The position numbers were made by a program, and so were the translations under genes. A stretch of DNA of 64,000 bases. Source: Sphingobacterium daejeonense. GTDB lineage: Bacteria > Bacteroidota > Bacteroidia > Sphingobacteriales > Sphingobacteriaceae. The stretch spans positions 682,001 to 746,000 of the forward strand of contig NZ_LR590470.1 of the NCBI RefSeq assembly GCF_901472535.1, given 5' to 3'. Below, piece by piece: positions 44,693 to 59,958 of this stretch (the first letter of the stretch is position 1; every line of letters begins with the position of its first letter). The notes below the pieces were generated by a model. It searched no databases. It saw only the letters and a list, made by a program, of their open reading frames with translations, and was not told the origin of the DNA.

Positions 44693-45913
44693 ATGAACAA
44701 TCAGATTATAAAACCCAAATATTTGGGTTTAACAGGAATTTTTATCCTCAGCGGATTAACTGCTTGTTTTGGTCAAAAAAATGAAACTGCTTATTTTTCC
44801 GATGTAACCGAAACCAGTATTCCATTGGATCCTAAAACACATGCTTTAGATGTCGTATTAGTTGATGTAAATGGTGACAGTTCATTGGATATAATTTTAG
44901 CAATGGAGAATCTGCCAAATCAACTTTATATCAATGATGGCAATGGTAATTTCACTTGGCAAAAAGGTGTTTTCAAGGATGCAAATCATGATACTGAACA
45001 TGTTCGTATTGCAGATATGGACAATGACGGATTTATAGACGTCGTATTCGTTGCAGAAGATGATCAAAACCATGAATATTATTTGGGAAATGGTGATGGT
45101 ACGTTCAGAGATGTTTCAGACAGGTTACTAGGCAAGAGTGAAGGTAATGGTTTGGATTTGGGTGATGTGAATGGAGATGGCTTGCCTGATATTGTGATTG
45201 GTAATACGGGAGATAACCCAGGCGTGTTGCTTTGGTTGAATAATCCAGAGAAGCCAGGGTTTTTAATTGATGTATCTGCGGATAATTTACCGAACAATAA
45301 AGAGCAGGTTCAATCTGTGAAATTGTTTGATGCTGATGGAGACGGCGATCTTGACATGGTATTAGCTAATGAGGTGCCACCAAGCAGGTTGTATTTTAAT
45401 GATGGCACTGGAAAATTCTCCGAAAAGGAGGGTGCTTTAGTTGAGACTGTAGATCTTCATTCGAGGGAGGTTATTGTATTTGACGCTGATAAGGATGGGA
45501 AGGAAGATATTTTCTTCGCTAACTTGACTAGCAATGGAGGTCAAAAGGAACGAAATCCACGAGGACGGTTATTTATGAACAAGGGTGACGGTAAATTCGT
45601 GGATGAAACTGAGAGTCGGATTCCGGAATATGATTTTTCTACGTATGCCTGTAATGTTATAGATTTTGATAGGGATGGGGATATAGATATTGTGTTGAGT
45701 GCTTTAAAAATCCCGCCATTTGAGGCGATGCAATTTCAAGCTTTGAGAAATGACGGAAATGGGACCTTCACTTTAGCTACAGAAGAGGTGATTCCTTCGG
45801 TTACTGTTGAGCGTTCATGGGGAAGTGATGTAGGAGATGTAAATGGGGATAAGATTCCGGATTTGTTGATAGGTGCATGGGGGGACCAAGTGCGCTTATT
45901 ACTAGGTAAATAA
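44693..45913 (+). CDS. FG-GAP/VCBS-repeat lipoprotein
   Basis: 406 residues. Signal peptide with lipobox LTAC (Cys25), then FSDVTETSIPLD and at least seven acidic loops of the FG-GAP/VCBS type: DVNGDSSLD, DMDNDGFID, DVNGDGLPD, DADGDGDLD, DADKDGKED, DFDRDGDID, DVNGDKIPD. These bind calcium and form a seven-bladed propeller, as in integrin-alpha-like surface proteins. Likely outer-membrane or surface located; ligand unknown. It is separated from the chitinase gene by a terminator, so linkage to chitin is only by position. Confidence 0.88.
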   Translation: MNNQIIKPKYLGLTGIFILSGLTACFGQKNETAYFSDVTETSIPLDPKTHALDVVLVDVNGDSSLDIILAMENLPNQLYINDGNGNFTWQKGVFKDANHDTEHVRIADMDNDGFIDVVFVAEDDQNHEYYLGNGDGTFRDVSDRLLGKSEGNGLDLGDVNGDGLPDIVIGNTGDNPGVLLWLNNPEKPGFLIDVSADNLPNNKEQVQSVKLFDADGDGDLDMVLANEVPPSRLYFNDGTGKFSEKEGALVETVDLHSREVIVFDADKDGKEDIFFANLTSNGGQKERNPRGRLFMNKGDGKFVDETESRIPEYDFSTYACNVIDFDRDGDIDIVLSALKIPPFEAMQFQALRNDGNGTFTLATEEVIPSVTVERSWGSDVGDVNGDKIPDLLIGAWGDQVRLLLGK

Positions 45914-45951
45914 AAAAAGAAAAAATAATTTTTTATTATAGATTTTATGGT

Positions 45952-45959
45952 TATCTTTG
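45952..45959 (+). promoter_or_regulatory. -7 box TATCTTTG of the rplK operon
   Basis: TATCTTTG fits TAnnTTTG. It lies 107 bp before rplK, after a T-rich stretch; no clear TTG at -33. The leader is long enough for ribosomal-protein autoregulation. Confidence 0.5.
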
Positions 45960-46066
45960 CACCTCGTTTGGTTGCAAATATTGTGTTTGTAGCCATCGAG
46001 AATTAAATGTTACGTTATTGCTTCCAACTTACTAACAAACATTTAACAAATTAAATCACAGAAAAA

Positions 46067-46510
46067 ATGGCAAAAGAAGTCAGTGCGTTAGTAAAATTAC
46101 AAGTGAAGGGCGGAGCTGCGAATCCATCTCCACCGGTAGGGCCTGCATTAGGTGCTAAAGGTGTTAATATCATGGATTTCTGTAAGCAATTTAACGCTCG
46201 TACGCAAGACAAACCAGGTCAAGTATTACCTGTTGTGATCACTGTATATGCCGACAAATCTTTTGATTTTATCATTAAAACTCCACCGGTTGCTGTTCAA
46301 TTAAAGGATGCAGCGAAGCTTAAGAGCGGATCGGGTGAGCCAAACCGTAAGAAAGTAGCTTCTATTACTTGGGATCAAGTAAAGACTATTGCGGAAGATA
46401 AGATGCCAGATTTGAATGCATTTACTGTAGAATCAGCTATGAGAATGGTTGCTGGTACAGCGCGTAGTATGGGTATCACTGTTTCAGGTGATGCTCCTTG
46501 GAAAAATTAA
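46067..46510 (+). CDS. rplK: Ribosomal protein L11
   Basis: 147 residues. Starts [20 protein letters not shown] and contains [19 protein letters not shown] and the C-terminal RNA-binding stretch with AGTARSMGI. Part of the L7/L12 stalk base. First gene of rplK-rplA-rplJ-rplL-rpoB-rpoC. Intact. Confidence 0.98.
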   Translation: MAKEVSALVKLQVKGGAANPSPPVGPALGAKGVNIMDFCKQFNARTQDKPGQVLPVVITVYADKSFDFIIKTPPVAVQLKDAAKLKSGSGEPNRKKVASITWDQVKTIAEDKMPDLNAFTVESAMRMVAGTARSMGITVSGDAPWKN

Positions 46511-46532
46511 TTAACGAAATCAGTTTAAGAAA

Positions 46533-47231
46533 GTGGCTAGATTAACAAAAAATCAAAAAGCGGCACTATCCAAAATTGAAGCTGGTAAAGCATACTCTTT
46601 AAAGGAAGCTGCGGCTTTAGTTAAAGAGATCACCAACACCAAATTTGATGCTTCTGTGGATATCGACGTTCGTTTGGGCGTAGATCCTCGTAAAGCAAAT
46701 CAAATGGTTCGTGGTATTGCAACATTGCCACACGGTACTGGTAAGACAGTTCGTGTATTAGTTTTATGTACTCCTGACAAGGAAGAAGAAGCTAAGGCGG
46801 CAGGTGCAGACTACGTAGGTCTTGATGACTATATCAGCAAAATCGAAGGTGGTTGGACTGACGTTGACATTATCATCACAATGCCTAGTGTTATGGCAAA
46901 AGTAGGTAAATTGGGTCGTATTTTAGGTCCAAGAAACTTAATGCCTAACCCTAAGACAGGAACAGTAACTACGGAAGTAGGCAAAGCTGTGACTGAGGTT
47001 AAAGCTGGTAAGATCGACTTCAAAGTTGACAAAACAGGTATCATCCATACTTCAGTTGGTAAAGTGTCTTTCGACGCAGATAAAATCTATGACAACGCAT
47101 TAGAAGTGTTACAAACGATTTCACGTTTGAAACCATCTGCAGCAAAAGGAACGTACTTCAAGAGTATTCACATTTCTTCAACTATGAGTCCTAGTATTCA
47201 TATTGAAACTAAATCAGTAGCAGGAATTTAA
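46533..47231 (+). CDS. rplA: Ribosomal protein L1
   Basis: 232 residues from a GTG start, 22 bp after rplK. Contains [40 protein letters not shown] and the conserved end. Binds 23S rRNA at the L1 stalk and in many bacteria represses its own operon. Confidence 0.98.
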   Translation: MARLTKNQKAALSKIEAGKAYSLKEAAALVKEITNTKFDASVDIDVRLGVDPRKANQMVRGIATLPHGTGKTVRVLVLCTPDKEEEAKAAGADYVGLDDYISKIEGGWTDVDIIITMPSVMAKVGKLGRILGPRNLMPNPKTGTVTTEVGKAVTEVKAGKIDFKVDKTGIIHTSVGKVSFDADKIYDNALEVLQTISRLKPSAAKGTYFKSIHISSTMSPSIHIETKSVAGI

Positions 47232-47233
47232 TC

Positions 47234-47752
47234 ATGAGAAAAGAACTTAAACATGAAATTGTTGAAGCTTTAGCTGAACAGATTAAATCTTACGGTAATT
47301 TTTACATTACTGACACTGCTAATCTGACAGTTGAGAAGGTGAATAACATTCGTCGTAAATGTTTCGAGCAAGGAATCGAGATCAAGGTTGTGAAAAACAC
47401 TTTGATTAAGAAAGCGTTGTTAGAGGCTGGCGTAGATTCAGAAGAGATCTTTGGCGTATTAAAAGGAGCGTCTACATTAATGTTTTCAGAAACAGGTAAT
47501 GCTCCGGCGAAATTGATCAAGCAATTACGTAAAGAAGGTGACAAGCCGGTATTGAAAGCAGCATATATTCAAGAGACTGCTTTTGTAGGTGACAACCAAC
47601 TTGACTCATTAGTAACTCTTAAATCTAAAGAGGAACTTATTGCAGACGTTATTGCATTACTTCAATCTCCTGCGAAGAACGTTATTTCTGCTCTTCAATC
47701 AGGCGGAAATACAATTTCAGGCTTAGTAAAAGCTTTAGAAGAAAGAGGCTAA
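47234..47752 (+). CDS. rplJ: Ribosomal protein L10
   Basis: 172 residues, starting 2 bp after rplA. N-terminal rRNA-binding half (VKNTLIKKALLEAG) and C-terminal helix that holds L7/L12 dimers. In other bacteria the L10-L12 complex represses translation of this transcript. Confidence 0.97.
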   Translation: MRKELKHEIVEALAEQIKSYGNFYITDTANLTVEKVNNIRRKCFEQGIEIKVVKNTLIKKALLEAGVDSEEIFGVLKGASTLMFSETGNAPAKLIKQLRKEGDKPVLKAAYIQETAFVGDNQLDSLVTLKSKEELIADVIALLQSPAKNVISALQSGGNTISGLVKALEERG

Positions 47753-47831
47753 CGAACCCTCAATTTAACAAACGTTCGTTAAATTTTAATTAACAATATT
47801 TTTTAAAGAAAATTCAAAAATTCAAAATAAA

Positions 47832-48212
47832 ATGGCAGATTTAAAACAACTTGCTGAACAGTTAGTAAACTTAACAGTAAAAGAAGTTAAAGAATTAGCT
47901 GATATCTTAAAAGACGAGTATGGTATCGAGCCTGCTGCTGCTGCTGTAGCTGTTGCTGCTGCTCCAGGTGCTGGTGACGGTGCTGCTGCTGCTGAAGAGA
48001 AAACATCTTTCGATGTAATCTTGAAAGAAGCTGGTGGTCAGAAATTAGCTGTAGTTAAATTGGTTAAAGACTTAGCTGGTTTAGGTTTGAAAGAAGCTAA
48101 AGATTTAGTTGATGGTGCACCAAAAGAATTAAAAACTGGTGTTTCTAAAGACGAAGCAGAAGCTTTGAAAAAACAATTAGAAGAAGCTGGAGCTGTAGTT
48201 GAGATTAAGTAA
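47832..48212 (+). CDS. rplL: Ribosomal protein L7/L12
   Basis: 126 residues: helical N-terminal dimer domain, an alanine-rich hinge (about 35-55) and the conserved C-terminal domain ([35 protein letters not shown]). Recruits translation factors to the ribosome. Intact. Confidence 0.98.
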   Translation: MADLKQLAEQLVNLTVKEVKELADILKDEYGIEPAAAAVAVAAAPGAGDGAAAAEEKTSFDVILKEAGGQKLAVVKLVKDLAGLGLKEAKDLVDGAPKELKTGVSKDEAEALKKQLEEAGAVVEIK

Positions 48213-48235
48213 TCTCGCATAAAGCGCCAAAAACT

Positions 48236-48320
48236 TAGACTCTGATAGTCCAAATCTATCAGAGTCTATTCCTGTTTATAATATATAGTATATGGATCAA
48301 GCTCCTGCTGACGCTTGATC
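48236..48320 (+). terminator. Two hairpins in the rplL-rpoB spacer, possible attenuator
   Basis: TAGACTCTGATAG (48236-48248) pairs perfectly with CTATCAGAGTCTA (48256-48268), and GATCAAGC (48295-48302) with GCTTGATC (48313-48320). Neither is followed by a T run, so they may be processing or partial-termination sites that lower rpoB relative to rplL, as seen in this spacer of other bacteria. Confidence 0.5.
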
Positions 48321-48377
48321 GGGAGATGAAATCAGCAGATGTTAGCTCAGTTTTTTTTAAACTAAATTCTTATTCCC

Positions 48378-51300
48378 TTGGCAAACAATAATATTCAAAA
48401 AGAAAGAGTAAATTTTGCGACAAGTAAGAAGGTAATTGATTACCCAGATTTCTTGGACGTACAATTGGAGTCTTTCAAGGAGTTTTTTCAATTAGAAACT
48501 ACTTCTGACAACCGCCATCAGGAAGGGCTTTACAAGGTTTTCGCAGAAAACTTCCCTATTTCTGATTCAAGAAACATCTTTGTGCTAGAGTTTTTGGATT
48601 ATTTCATTGATCCACCGCGTTATGATATCCAAGAGTGTATCGAACGTGGATTGACTTATAGCGTACCTCTAAAGGCTAAATTGAAGTTGTCTTGTAATGA
48701 TGAAGAACACGAAGATTTCGAAACCATTGTACAAGACGTGTATTTAGGAACTATCCCGTACATGACTCCAAAAGGTACTTTCGTTATCAATGGAGCTGAA
48801 CGTGTTATCGTTTCTCAATTGCACCGTTCCCCTGGTGTGTTCTTTGGTCAAAGTAGACACACGAATGGTACTAAACTTTATTCTGCTAGGGTTATTCCTT
48901 TTAAAGGATCTTGGATCGAGTTTGCTACAGACGTGAACAACGTGATGTATGCCTATATCGATCGTAAGAAAAAATTCCCAGTTACTACCTTGTTACGTGC
49001 GATCGGTTTCGATTCGGATAAGGAAATCTTAGAACTTTTCGACCTTGCAGATGAAGTAAAAGTTAGTAAATCTGGATTGAAGAAATACGTTGGTCGTCGT
49101 TTAGCGGCTAGGGTATTGAACAAATGGACAGAAGATTTCGTGGACGAAGATACAGGTGAAGTTGTGTCTATCGACCGTAACGAGATCATCCTTGAACGTG
49201 AAACAATCTTAGAAGAAGACCATATTGATTTGATCATCGAAGCTGGAGTAAAATCCATTATCCTTACGAAGGAAGATGAAGCAAACAATGCGGACTATTC
49301 GATTATATATAACACTCTACAAAAGGATACGTCAAACTCTGAGAAAGAAGCGGTGGAACACATCTATCGTCAATTGCGTAACGCTGAACCACCTGATGAG
49401 GAAACTGCTCGTGGTATCATCGACCGTTTGTTCTTCTCAGATAAACGTTACGATTTAGGTGATGTGGGTAGATACCGTATCAACCGTAAATTGAAACTTG
49501 ATACTCCTTCTGATACGAAAGTATTAACTCGCGAAGATATCATCGCTATCGTTAAGTATTTGATCAACTTGATCAACTCTAAAGCTGAGGTGGATGATAT
49601 TGACCACTTATCTAACCGTCGTGTTCGTACGGTAGGTGAGCAATTATATGCTCAATTCGGTGTAGGTCTTGCTCGTATGGCTCGTACTATCCGTGAGCGT
49701 ATGAACATTCGTGATAACGAGGTGTTTACACCTACTGATTTGATCAATGCTCGTACATTGTCATCAGTAATCAATTCATTCTTCGGAACGAACCAGTTGT
49801 CACAGTTCATGGATCAAACCAACCCATTGGCTGAGATTACGCACAAGCGTCGTTTATCAGCTTTAGGTCCTGGTGGTCTTTCTAGAGAGCGTGCTGGTTT
49901 CGAGGTACGTGACGTTCACTATACGCACTACGGTCGTTTGTGTACAATTGAAACACCTGAGGGTCCAAACATCGGTTTGATTTCATCATTGTCAGTACAT
50001 GCGAAGATCAACAACTTAGGATTTATTGAAACTCCATACCGTATCGTTGAAGAAGGTAAGGTTGTAGTTGATAAACCTGTTGTTTATTTGTCTGCTGAAG
50101 ATGAAGATGATAAAACAATCGCACAAGCTAACGCTTTGTATGATGATAAAGGTAATTTCTTAGATGCGAAAGTAAAAGCTAGATATGAGGGTGACTTCCC
50201 GATTATCGAGCCTGAGAAATTAGACTATATGGACGTTGCTCCTAACCAGATTACATCAATTGCGGCTTCATTAATTCCTTTCTTGGAGCATGATGATGCT
50301 AACCGTGCATTGATGGGATCAAACATGCAACGTCAAGCTGTTCCATTATTGCGTCCTCAAGCACCAGTTGTAGGTACAGGATTAGAAGCTCGCGTAGCTA
50401 AAGATTCACGTACTTTGATCAACGCTGAAGGTAATGGTGTAGTAGAATATGTAGACGCACAAGAAATTCATATCCGTTATGACAGAAACGACAACGATCG
50501 TTTAGTTTCTTTCGATGACGATGTGAAGGCTTATAGATTGACAAAATTCAAGAAAACCAACCAGAATACTTGTATCAACTTGAAACCTATTGTAAGAAAA
50601 GGTCAGCGTGTTGAAAAAGGACAGGTATTGTGTGAGGGTTATGCAACCGAAGACGGTGAATTAGCACTAGGTAGAAACTTGAAAGTTGCATTCATGCCTT
50701 GGCAAGGATATAACTTTGAGGATGCGATCGTAATTTCTGAGCGTGTTGTATCACAGGATTTATTCACTTCATTACACATTGAAGAATTCGAGCTTGAAGT
50801 TCGTGATACTAAACGTGGTGAAGAAGAATTAACAGCTGATATTCCTAACGTTTCTGAAGAAGCTACGAAAGACCTTGATGAAAACGGTATTATCCGTGTT
50901 GGTGCTGAAGTTGGCGAAGGTGATATCTTAATTGGTAAGATTACTCCAAAAGGAGAGTCTGATCCTTCACCAGAAGAAAAATTATTACGTGCAATCTTTG
51001 GTGACAAAGCTGGTGACGTTAAGGATGCTTCATTGAAAACTCCTCCTTCAATCAAAGGTGTGGTTATCGACACGAAGTTATTCTCTCGCGCTAAGAAAAT
51101 GTCTAAAGAAGTTGAACGTAAAGCATTAGAGAAACTAGAAGTTGCACATGACAGAAATGTTAAAGCACTTAAAGATCGTTTAGTTGATAAATTGTTCACT
51201 ATTGTAAATGGTAAAACCTCACAAGGTATTTTACAATGTTTACAAAGAGCTTTTAGTAGCTAAAGGAGCTAAGTTTACTCAGAAGATTCTTACAGATCTA

Positions 51301-52188
51301 GACTATAATAACGTAAATCCTACGGGCTGGACTACTGACGACGATAAGAATGACATGATCAAGATTGCATTGCATAACTACAACATTAAACTTAATGAGG
51401 AGTTAGGTGCATTCAAACGTGAGAAATTCGCTATTTCCGTTGGTGATGAGCTTCCATCAGGTATCGTTCAAATGGCTAAAGTATATGTAGCTAAGAAACG
51501 TAAGCTGAAAGTAGGAGATAAGATGGCGGGTCGTCACGGTAACAAAGGTATCGTAGCACGTATCGTCCGTGATGAGGACATGCCATTCTTAGAAGACGGA
51601 ACACCAGTTGATATCGTGTTGAATCCACTAGGGGTACCATCTCGTATGAACCTTGGACAGATTTATGAAACTGTATTAGGATGGGCTGGACAAAAATTAG
51701 GTGTTAAGTTTGCTACTCCAATCTTCGATGGTGCAGAGATGGACCAAGTAGAAGAGTGGGTACAAAAAGCGGAATTACCTAAGTCAGGTCGTACTTACCT
51801 TTACAATGGATTAACTGGAGAGCGTTTTGACCAACCTACAACAGTTGGAGTAATCTACATGTTGAAATTAGGACACATGGTTGATGACAAAATGCACGCT
51901 CGTTCTATTGGTCCTTACTCGTTGATTACTCAACAACCATTAGGTGGTAAGGCACAGTTTGGTGGTCAGCGTTTCGGTGAGATGGAGGTTTGGGCATTAG
52001 AGGCATTTGGTGCATCAAATATCCTACAAGAGATCTTAACTGTTAAGTCTGATGATGTTGTTGGTCGTGCGAAAACTTACGAAGCAATCGTAAAAGGAAA
52101 CAACTTACCAACTCCATCGGTACCAGAATCGTTCAACGTATTGGTACACGAGCTTCGCGGATTAGGTTTAGATATCACATTAGATTAA
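48378..52188 (+). CDS. rpoB: RNA polymerase beta subunit (one frameshift)
   Basis: 1269 residues after correction. TTG start in the context [14 protein letters not shown]. Contains the rifampicin region ([40 protein letters not shown]) and the C-terminal [20 protein letters not shown]. One extra T in the run 51229-51232 shifts the frame; removing it gives [17 protein letters not shown]. The rpoC gene follows after 73 bp. Essential, so the shift is almost certainly a sequence error. Confidence 0.97.
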
Positions 52189-52228
52189 TCAAGCAAATTG
52201 AGCTTAAGAGGGTGAATAACCTTCTTAA

Positions 52229-56540
<4,312 letters not shown>

Positions 56541-56580
56541 TAAAACATTGGGAAGCTGATTCCCTGTTGAAATATTTAAA

Positions 56581-56610
56581 AAGCTCGGTTGCAAAACCGA
56601 GCTTTTTTTA
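56581..56610 (+). terminator. Rho-independent terminator after rpoC
   Basis: AAGCTCGGTT (56581-56590) pairs with AACCGAGCTT (56595-56604), loop GCAA, then TTTTTT. Confidence 0.93.
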
Positions 56611-56683
56611 TTCACCTATTAAGGGTTTAAATCAACTTTTTCGTATTATATTTGTTCACTCATATTATAACTATTAAATCATA

Positions 56684-57346
56684 ATGGATTATTTTTTCGA
56701 CCAGATTGTATGGGATTGGAATGATTTGCTCAAAGCGGTTTTATCGCTCTGTGCAGGTTTTGTTTTGGGATTTGAAAGAGAATGGAAAGATAAATCAGCC
56801 GGATTCAAAACGATCTCCATCATCTGTTTGGGAAGTACGCTCTTTTCATTGTTGTCTTTTAAATTAGGAGCAGGAGAGTCTGAAGATGCTACACGTATTG
56901 CGTCCTATGTGGTCTCAGGTATAGGATTTTTGGGTGCAGGCGTTATCTTCAAGGATGGGGTCAATGTTAATGGCCTGACCACTGCCAGTATTATTTGGAT
57001 GTCTGCAGCAATCGGTATGGCAATAGGTTTTGGAGTATATATTATTGCGGCAATATTTTTATTGGCTTGTTTTGCCATTATAGTTTCTGGACCGCTTTTA
57101 AATAAATATGTTATCCATAATGTTGTAAGGGTTTTAACAGTTAGTATGCATAGAAACGATCTAGAAGTGAAGGATAATTTGCTCAAAGCAATAAAACCTA
57201 TGGCAAAGCATGTTAAAATAAAAAAGCAGACGATGTCTGCTGATGTTCTCACCATAGAAATGGAGATATTAATGGATAAAAGAAATATCAGAAAATTTGA
57301 AAGAGCTATTCTTGAAAACCAAAAACTAACAGAAATCAGTCTTTAA
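56684..57346 (+). CDS. MgtC/SapB family membrane protein
   Basis: 220 residues. Four to five helices in the first 140 residues with the family signature AGFVLGFEREWKDKSAGFKT and GIGFLGAGVIFKDG...GLTTASIIWMSAAIG, then a C-terminal cytoplasmic ACT-like domain. MgtC proteins modulate ATP synthase activity and adaptation to low magnesium in some species; the housekeeping function of this version is unknown. Its stop codon overlaps that of convergent kdgA by four bases. Confidence 0.9.
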   Translation: MDYFFDQIVWDWNDLLKAVLSLCAGFVLGFEREWKDKSAGFKTISIICLGSTLFSLLSFKLGAGESEDATRIASYVVSGIGFLGAGVIFKDGVNVNGLTTASIIWMSAAIGMAIGFGVYIIAAIFLLACFAIIVSGPLLNKYVIHNVVRVLTVSMHRNDLEVKDNLLKAIKPMAKHVKIKKQTMSADVLTIEMEILMDKRNIRKFERAILENQKLTEISL

Positions 57347-57999
57347 AGTCCTTTTGTTTTCCGTTTTGCCCAATTCAATAAGTTGTCACAATTTTCACTG
57401 ATAGCACCATATTGATATTTTCCATCGATCTTCACGAAGAGTTTAGAACCTAGTCCAACTGCGCTTACTCCAGCATCAAACCATTTGTCAATACTATCTT
57501 CAGTACAGTCCACACCACCTGTTGGCATAAACTTCAATTTAGGGAAAATCGGTTTTATGCTTTTCAAAAATCCCGGGCCCAAGGTTTCTCCAGGAAATAG
57601 TTTAACAAATGTGCAACCTACATTTTGAGCTGCTGCAATTTCGCTTGGAGTCATACAACCCGGAATCCAAAGCATGCCATCTTTAATGGCTGAAGCAATG
57701 CTATCTGAAAATATCGGACTTACTAAAAAATCAGCCCCCATTTCACTAAATAGTTTCGCTTGGTCGGCATTCATGATAGTTCCGATTCCTAATTTTAAAT
57801 CCTTGAAATTTTTATCCCTGTAATCCAAAAGTTCCTTAAAGTTCTTCTCAGCTTCAGGACCCCTGTTGACAAATTCAAAAACTCGAATCCCTCCTTGATA
57901 GCAACTTGTAAGGATTTTTATGCAAGTATTTATATCAGCATCATAAAATACCGGGATAACCGGACTTTGAAGTATTTGATCTATAATTTGATTTTTCAT
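57343..57999 (-). CDS. kdgA: KDPG/KHG aldolase
   Basis: 218 residues from the ATG complementary to 57997-57999 (MKNQIIDQILQSPVIPVFYD); this start follows the kdgK stop codon by one base, and an upstream in-frame start would overlap kdgK by 67 bp. TIM-barrel class I aldolase: GIGTIMNADQ, Schiff-base lysine in CTFVKLFPGE, phosphate site FMPTGGV. It splits 2-keto-3-deoxy-6-phosphogluconate into pyruvate and glyceraldehyde-3-phosphate. Last step of the hexuronate path with the divergent uxuB-uxuA-exuT genes. Confidence 0.93.
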   Translation of the reverse strand: MKNQIIDQILQSPVIPVFYDADINTCIKILTSCYQGGIRVFEFVNRGPEAEKNFKELLDYRDKNFKDLKLGIGTIMNADQAKLFSEMGADFLVSPIFSDSIASAIKDGMLWIPGCMTPSEIAAAQNVGCTFVKLFPGETLGPGFLKSIKPIFPKLKFMPTGGVDCTEDSIDKWFDAGVSAVGLGSKLFVKIDGKYQYGAISENCDNLLNWAKRKTKGL

Positions 58000-58000
58000 A

Positions 58001-58993
58001 TTAAATTGCTTTTCCATTTCCGAAGTCACCTTCAACAAATAATTTTTGATATCCCGCTGCTGTGGCAAAGTTAACTATTTCTTGAGCAGACATGTTGTTT
58101 ATTAGAGCATGAATCAGTCCAGCCATAAAAGCATCACCACTTCCAATCCTGTCGATCACTTCTTGGGTTTCATATGTGTCAGAAATAGTGTTTTCTGAAT
58201 GACTATGATAAGTGCCAAAGAATAGATTATGTTTTGAGTGGTCCATAAATCTAAAAGTATTCGCTATATGTTTAGCTTTTGGAAAATGATTAAAAATATA
58301 ATCAGATGATTTCTGAGAACAATCAAAATACTTGTCTTTCTCAGTATTTCTGGTCAATCCTGCCTCTACTGGACTGCCAAGCATATTGTTTGCTGCCCAA
58401 ATATTTCCCATGATTACATCACAATATCGCACCAGTTCGGGCATTATTTCTAATGGTGATTTACCATACTTCCATAATTTATTTCTATAATTTAAATCTA
58501 CAGAAATAGTTATATTTCTTTTATTGGCTTCATTCAGCACCTGCTCCATTAACTCTGCCATGCCTAAAGATAGGGCGGGCGTCAATGCTGACCAATGCAA
58601 CCAATTAACATCATCAAACAGTTTGTCAAAATCTAGGTTTTCTAATTTCAATAAACTAAAACTAGAGTATTTCCTGTCATATACAACCTCACCGCTAGAT
58701 AGTCCATTTGCCGAAAGCAATAGATAGCTGCCGATGCGATTCCCAGAAATTATAGATTTGGAACAGTCCACCCCTAAGTTTTCTAAGGTGTTTTTTAAAT
58801 CGTTTGCAAACACATTATCTGGGAAGGCACTACAATACTGAACCTGGTCTCCCATCTGAGCAAGCCCAACAGCAACATTTGCTTCCGACCCCCCAGGGAA
58901 TATTTTTAAGCGATTTGAACCAGCCTCAAAGATTGATTCATTTTCACTTTGAAGTCTATAAAGTATTTCTCCGAATGTTAAGATCTGTGGCAT
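58001..58993 (-). CDS. kdgK: 2-keto-3-deoxygluconate kinase (PfkB family)
   Basis: 330 residues. FGEILYRLQ near the start, GGSEANVAVGLAQMG as PfkB signature 1 and DRIGSGDAFMAGLIHAL as signature 2 with the catalytic Asp. Phosphorylates 2-keto-3-deoxygluconate to KDPG, feeding kdgA one base downstream. Substrate is inferred from the context with kdgA and the mannonate genes. Confidence 0.9.
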   Translation of the reverse strand: MPQILTFGEILYRLQSENESIFEAGSNRLKIFPGGSEANVAVGLAQMGDQVQYCSAFPDNVFANDLKNTLENLGVDCSKSIISGNRIGSYLLLSANGLSSGEVVYDRKYSSFSLLKLENLDFDKLFDDVNWLHWSALTPALSLGMAELMEQVLNEANKRNITISVDLNYRNKLWKYGKSPLEIMPELVRYCDVIMGNIWAANNMLGSPVEAGLTRNTEKDKYFDCSQKSSDYIFNHFPKAKHIANTFRFMDHSKHNLFFGTYHSHSENTISDTYETQEVIDRIGSGDAFMAGLIHALINNMSAQEIVNFATAAGYQKLFVEGDFGNGKAI

Positions 58994-59036
58994 AGGTTAT
59001 AAAAAACTTCAATATAGTGGTTTTGAATTTATTGTC

Positions 59037-59058
59037 AACGATAATTTACGAAAACGAT
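59037..59058. promoter_or_regulatory. Possible operator in the kdgK-uxuB divergent spacer
   Basis: Direct repeats of AACGAT at 59037-59042 and 59053-59058, 16 bp apart, in the middle of the 142-bp spacer between the divergent units. AACG half-sites are common for LacI-type sugar regulators. No regulator gene is present in the window, so this is a guess. Confidence 0.25.
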
Positions 59059-59135
59059 TAAGTAATTAACCAAAGGAGAATACCCGTTTTTCGCTTTTAT
59101 TTCAGTATTATTGAATTATAATCTAACCATAAACT

Positions 59136-59957
59136 ATGAGTATTCTAGAGAAATTTTCCCTAAAAGGTAAGGTGATCGTTATAACGGGTGGTACCGGAAT
59201 TTTAGGTAAATCATTTGTAAAAGCCCTTGCAGAAGCAGGAGCAACGATTGTTATCATTGGGAGAAATCAAGATAAAATCAATGAACGTGTTAATATGGCT
59301 ACCGACCTTGGTGCTGAAGCTATAGGATTGGTAGCTGATGTTATGGATGAACAATCCGTAAAAGATGCAAAACAAAAAATTGTCAATAAATATGGTTCAA
59401 TTGATGGGTTGATCAATGCGGTAGGTGGCAATATCCCTGGAGCTACCATTGGAGATGACCAATCCATTTTTGACAATAAAATCCAAGATACCATCAAAGC
59501 AATTGAATTAAACTTATATGGTACAATCATACCTACTCTGATCTTTGGTGAATTAATTGCTGAAAAAGGTAAAGGCTCCATTATCAACATTTCTTCGTTG
59601 GCAGCATCTCGTCCACTGACTCGTGTATTGGGATATACTGTTGCCAAACATGGTATTGATGGATTTACTAAATGGATGTCAACGGAATTGGCACTTCGTT
59701 ATGGAGATCAAGTTAGAGTTAATGCCATTGCACCTGGTGTGTTTTTAACAGAACAAAATCGGACGTTATTAACCAATGAAGATGGAAGCTATACAGATAG
59801 AGCTCAAAAATTCATCAATGGAACTCCATATAGAAGATTAGGAGATCCTTCGGAATTAGAAGGTACCTTGATCTATTTATTGAGCGATGCTTCGGCTTTT
59901 GTATCAGGAGAAGTTGTATTTGTAGATGGTGGTTTTAACTCATGGTGTGGTGTATAA
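59136..59957 (+). CDS. uxuB: SDR-type D-mannonate oxidoreductase (fructuronate reductase)
   Basis: 273 residues. Classical short-chain dehydrogenase: TGGTGILG nucleotide-binding motif near residue 19, NAVGG, catalytic Ser in NISS and YxxxK in YTVAKHG, and EVVFVDGG near the end. This SDR form replaces the E. coli UxuB type in many Bacteroidota and converts fructuronate to mannonate; the role rests on the adjacent uxuA, whose start lies 1 bp after this stop codon. Confidence 0.85.
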   Translation: MSILEKFSLKGKVIVITGGTGILGKSFVKALAEAGATIVIIGRNQDKINERVNMATDLGAEAIGLVADVMDEQSVKDAKQKIVNKYGSIDGLINAVGGNIPGATIGDDQSIFDNKIQDTIKAIELNLYGTIIPTLIFGELIAEKGKGSIINISSLAASRPLTRVLGYTVAKHGIDGFTKWMSTELALRYGDQVRVNAIAPGVFLTEQNRTLLTNEDGSYTDRAQKFINGTPYRRLGDPSELEGTLIYLLSDASAFVSGEVVFVDGGFNSWCGV

Positions 59958-59958
59958 A

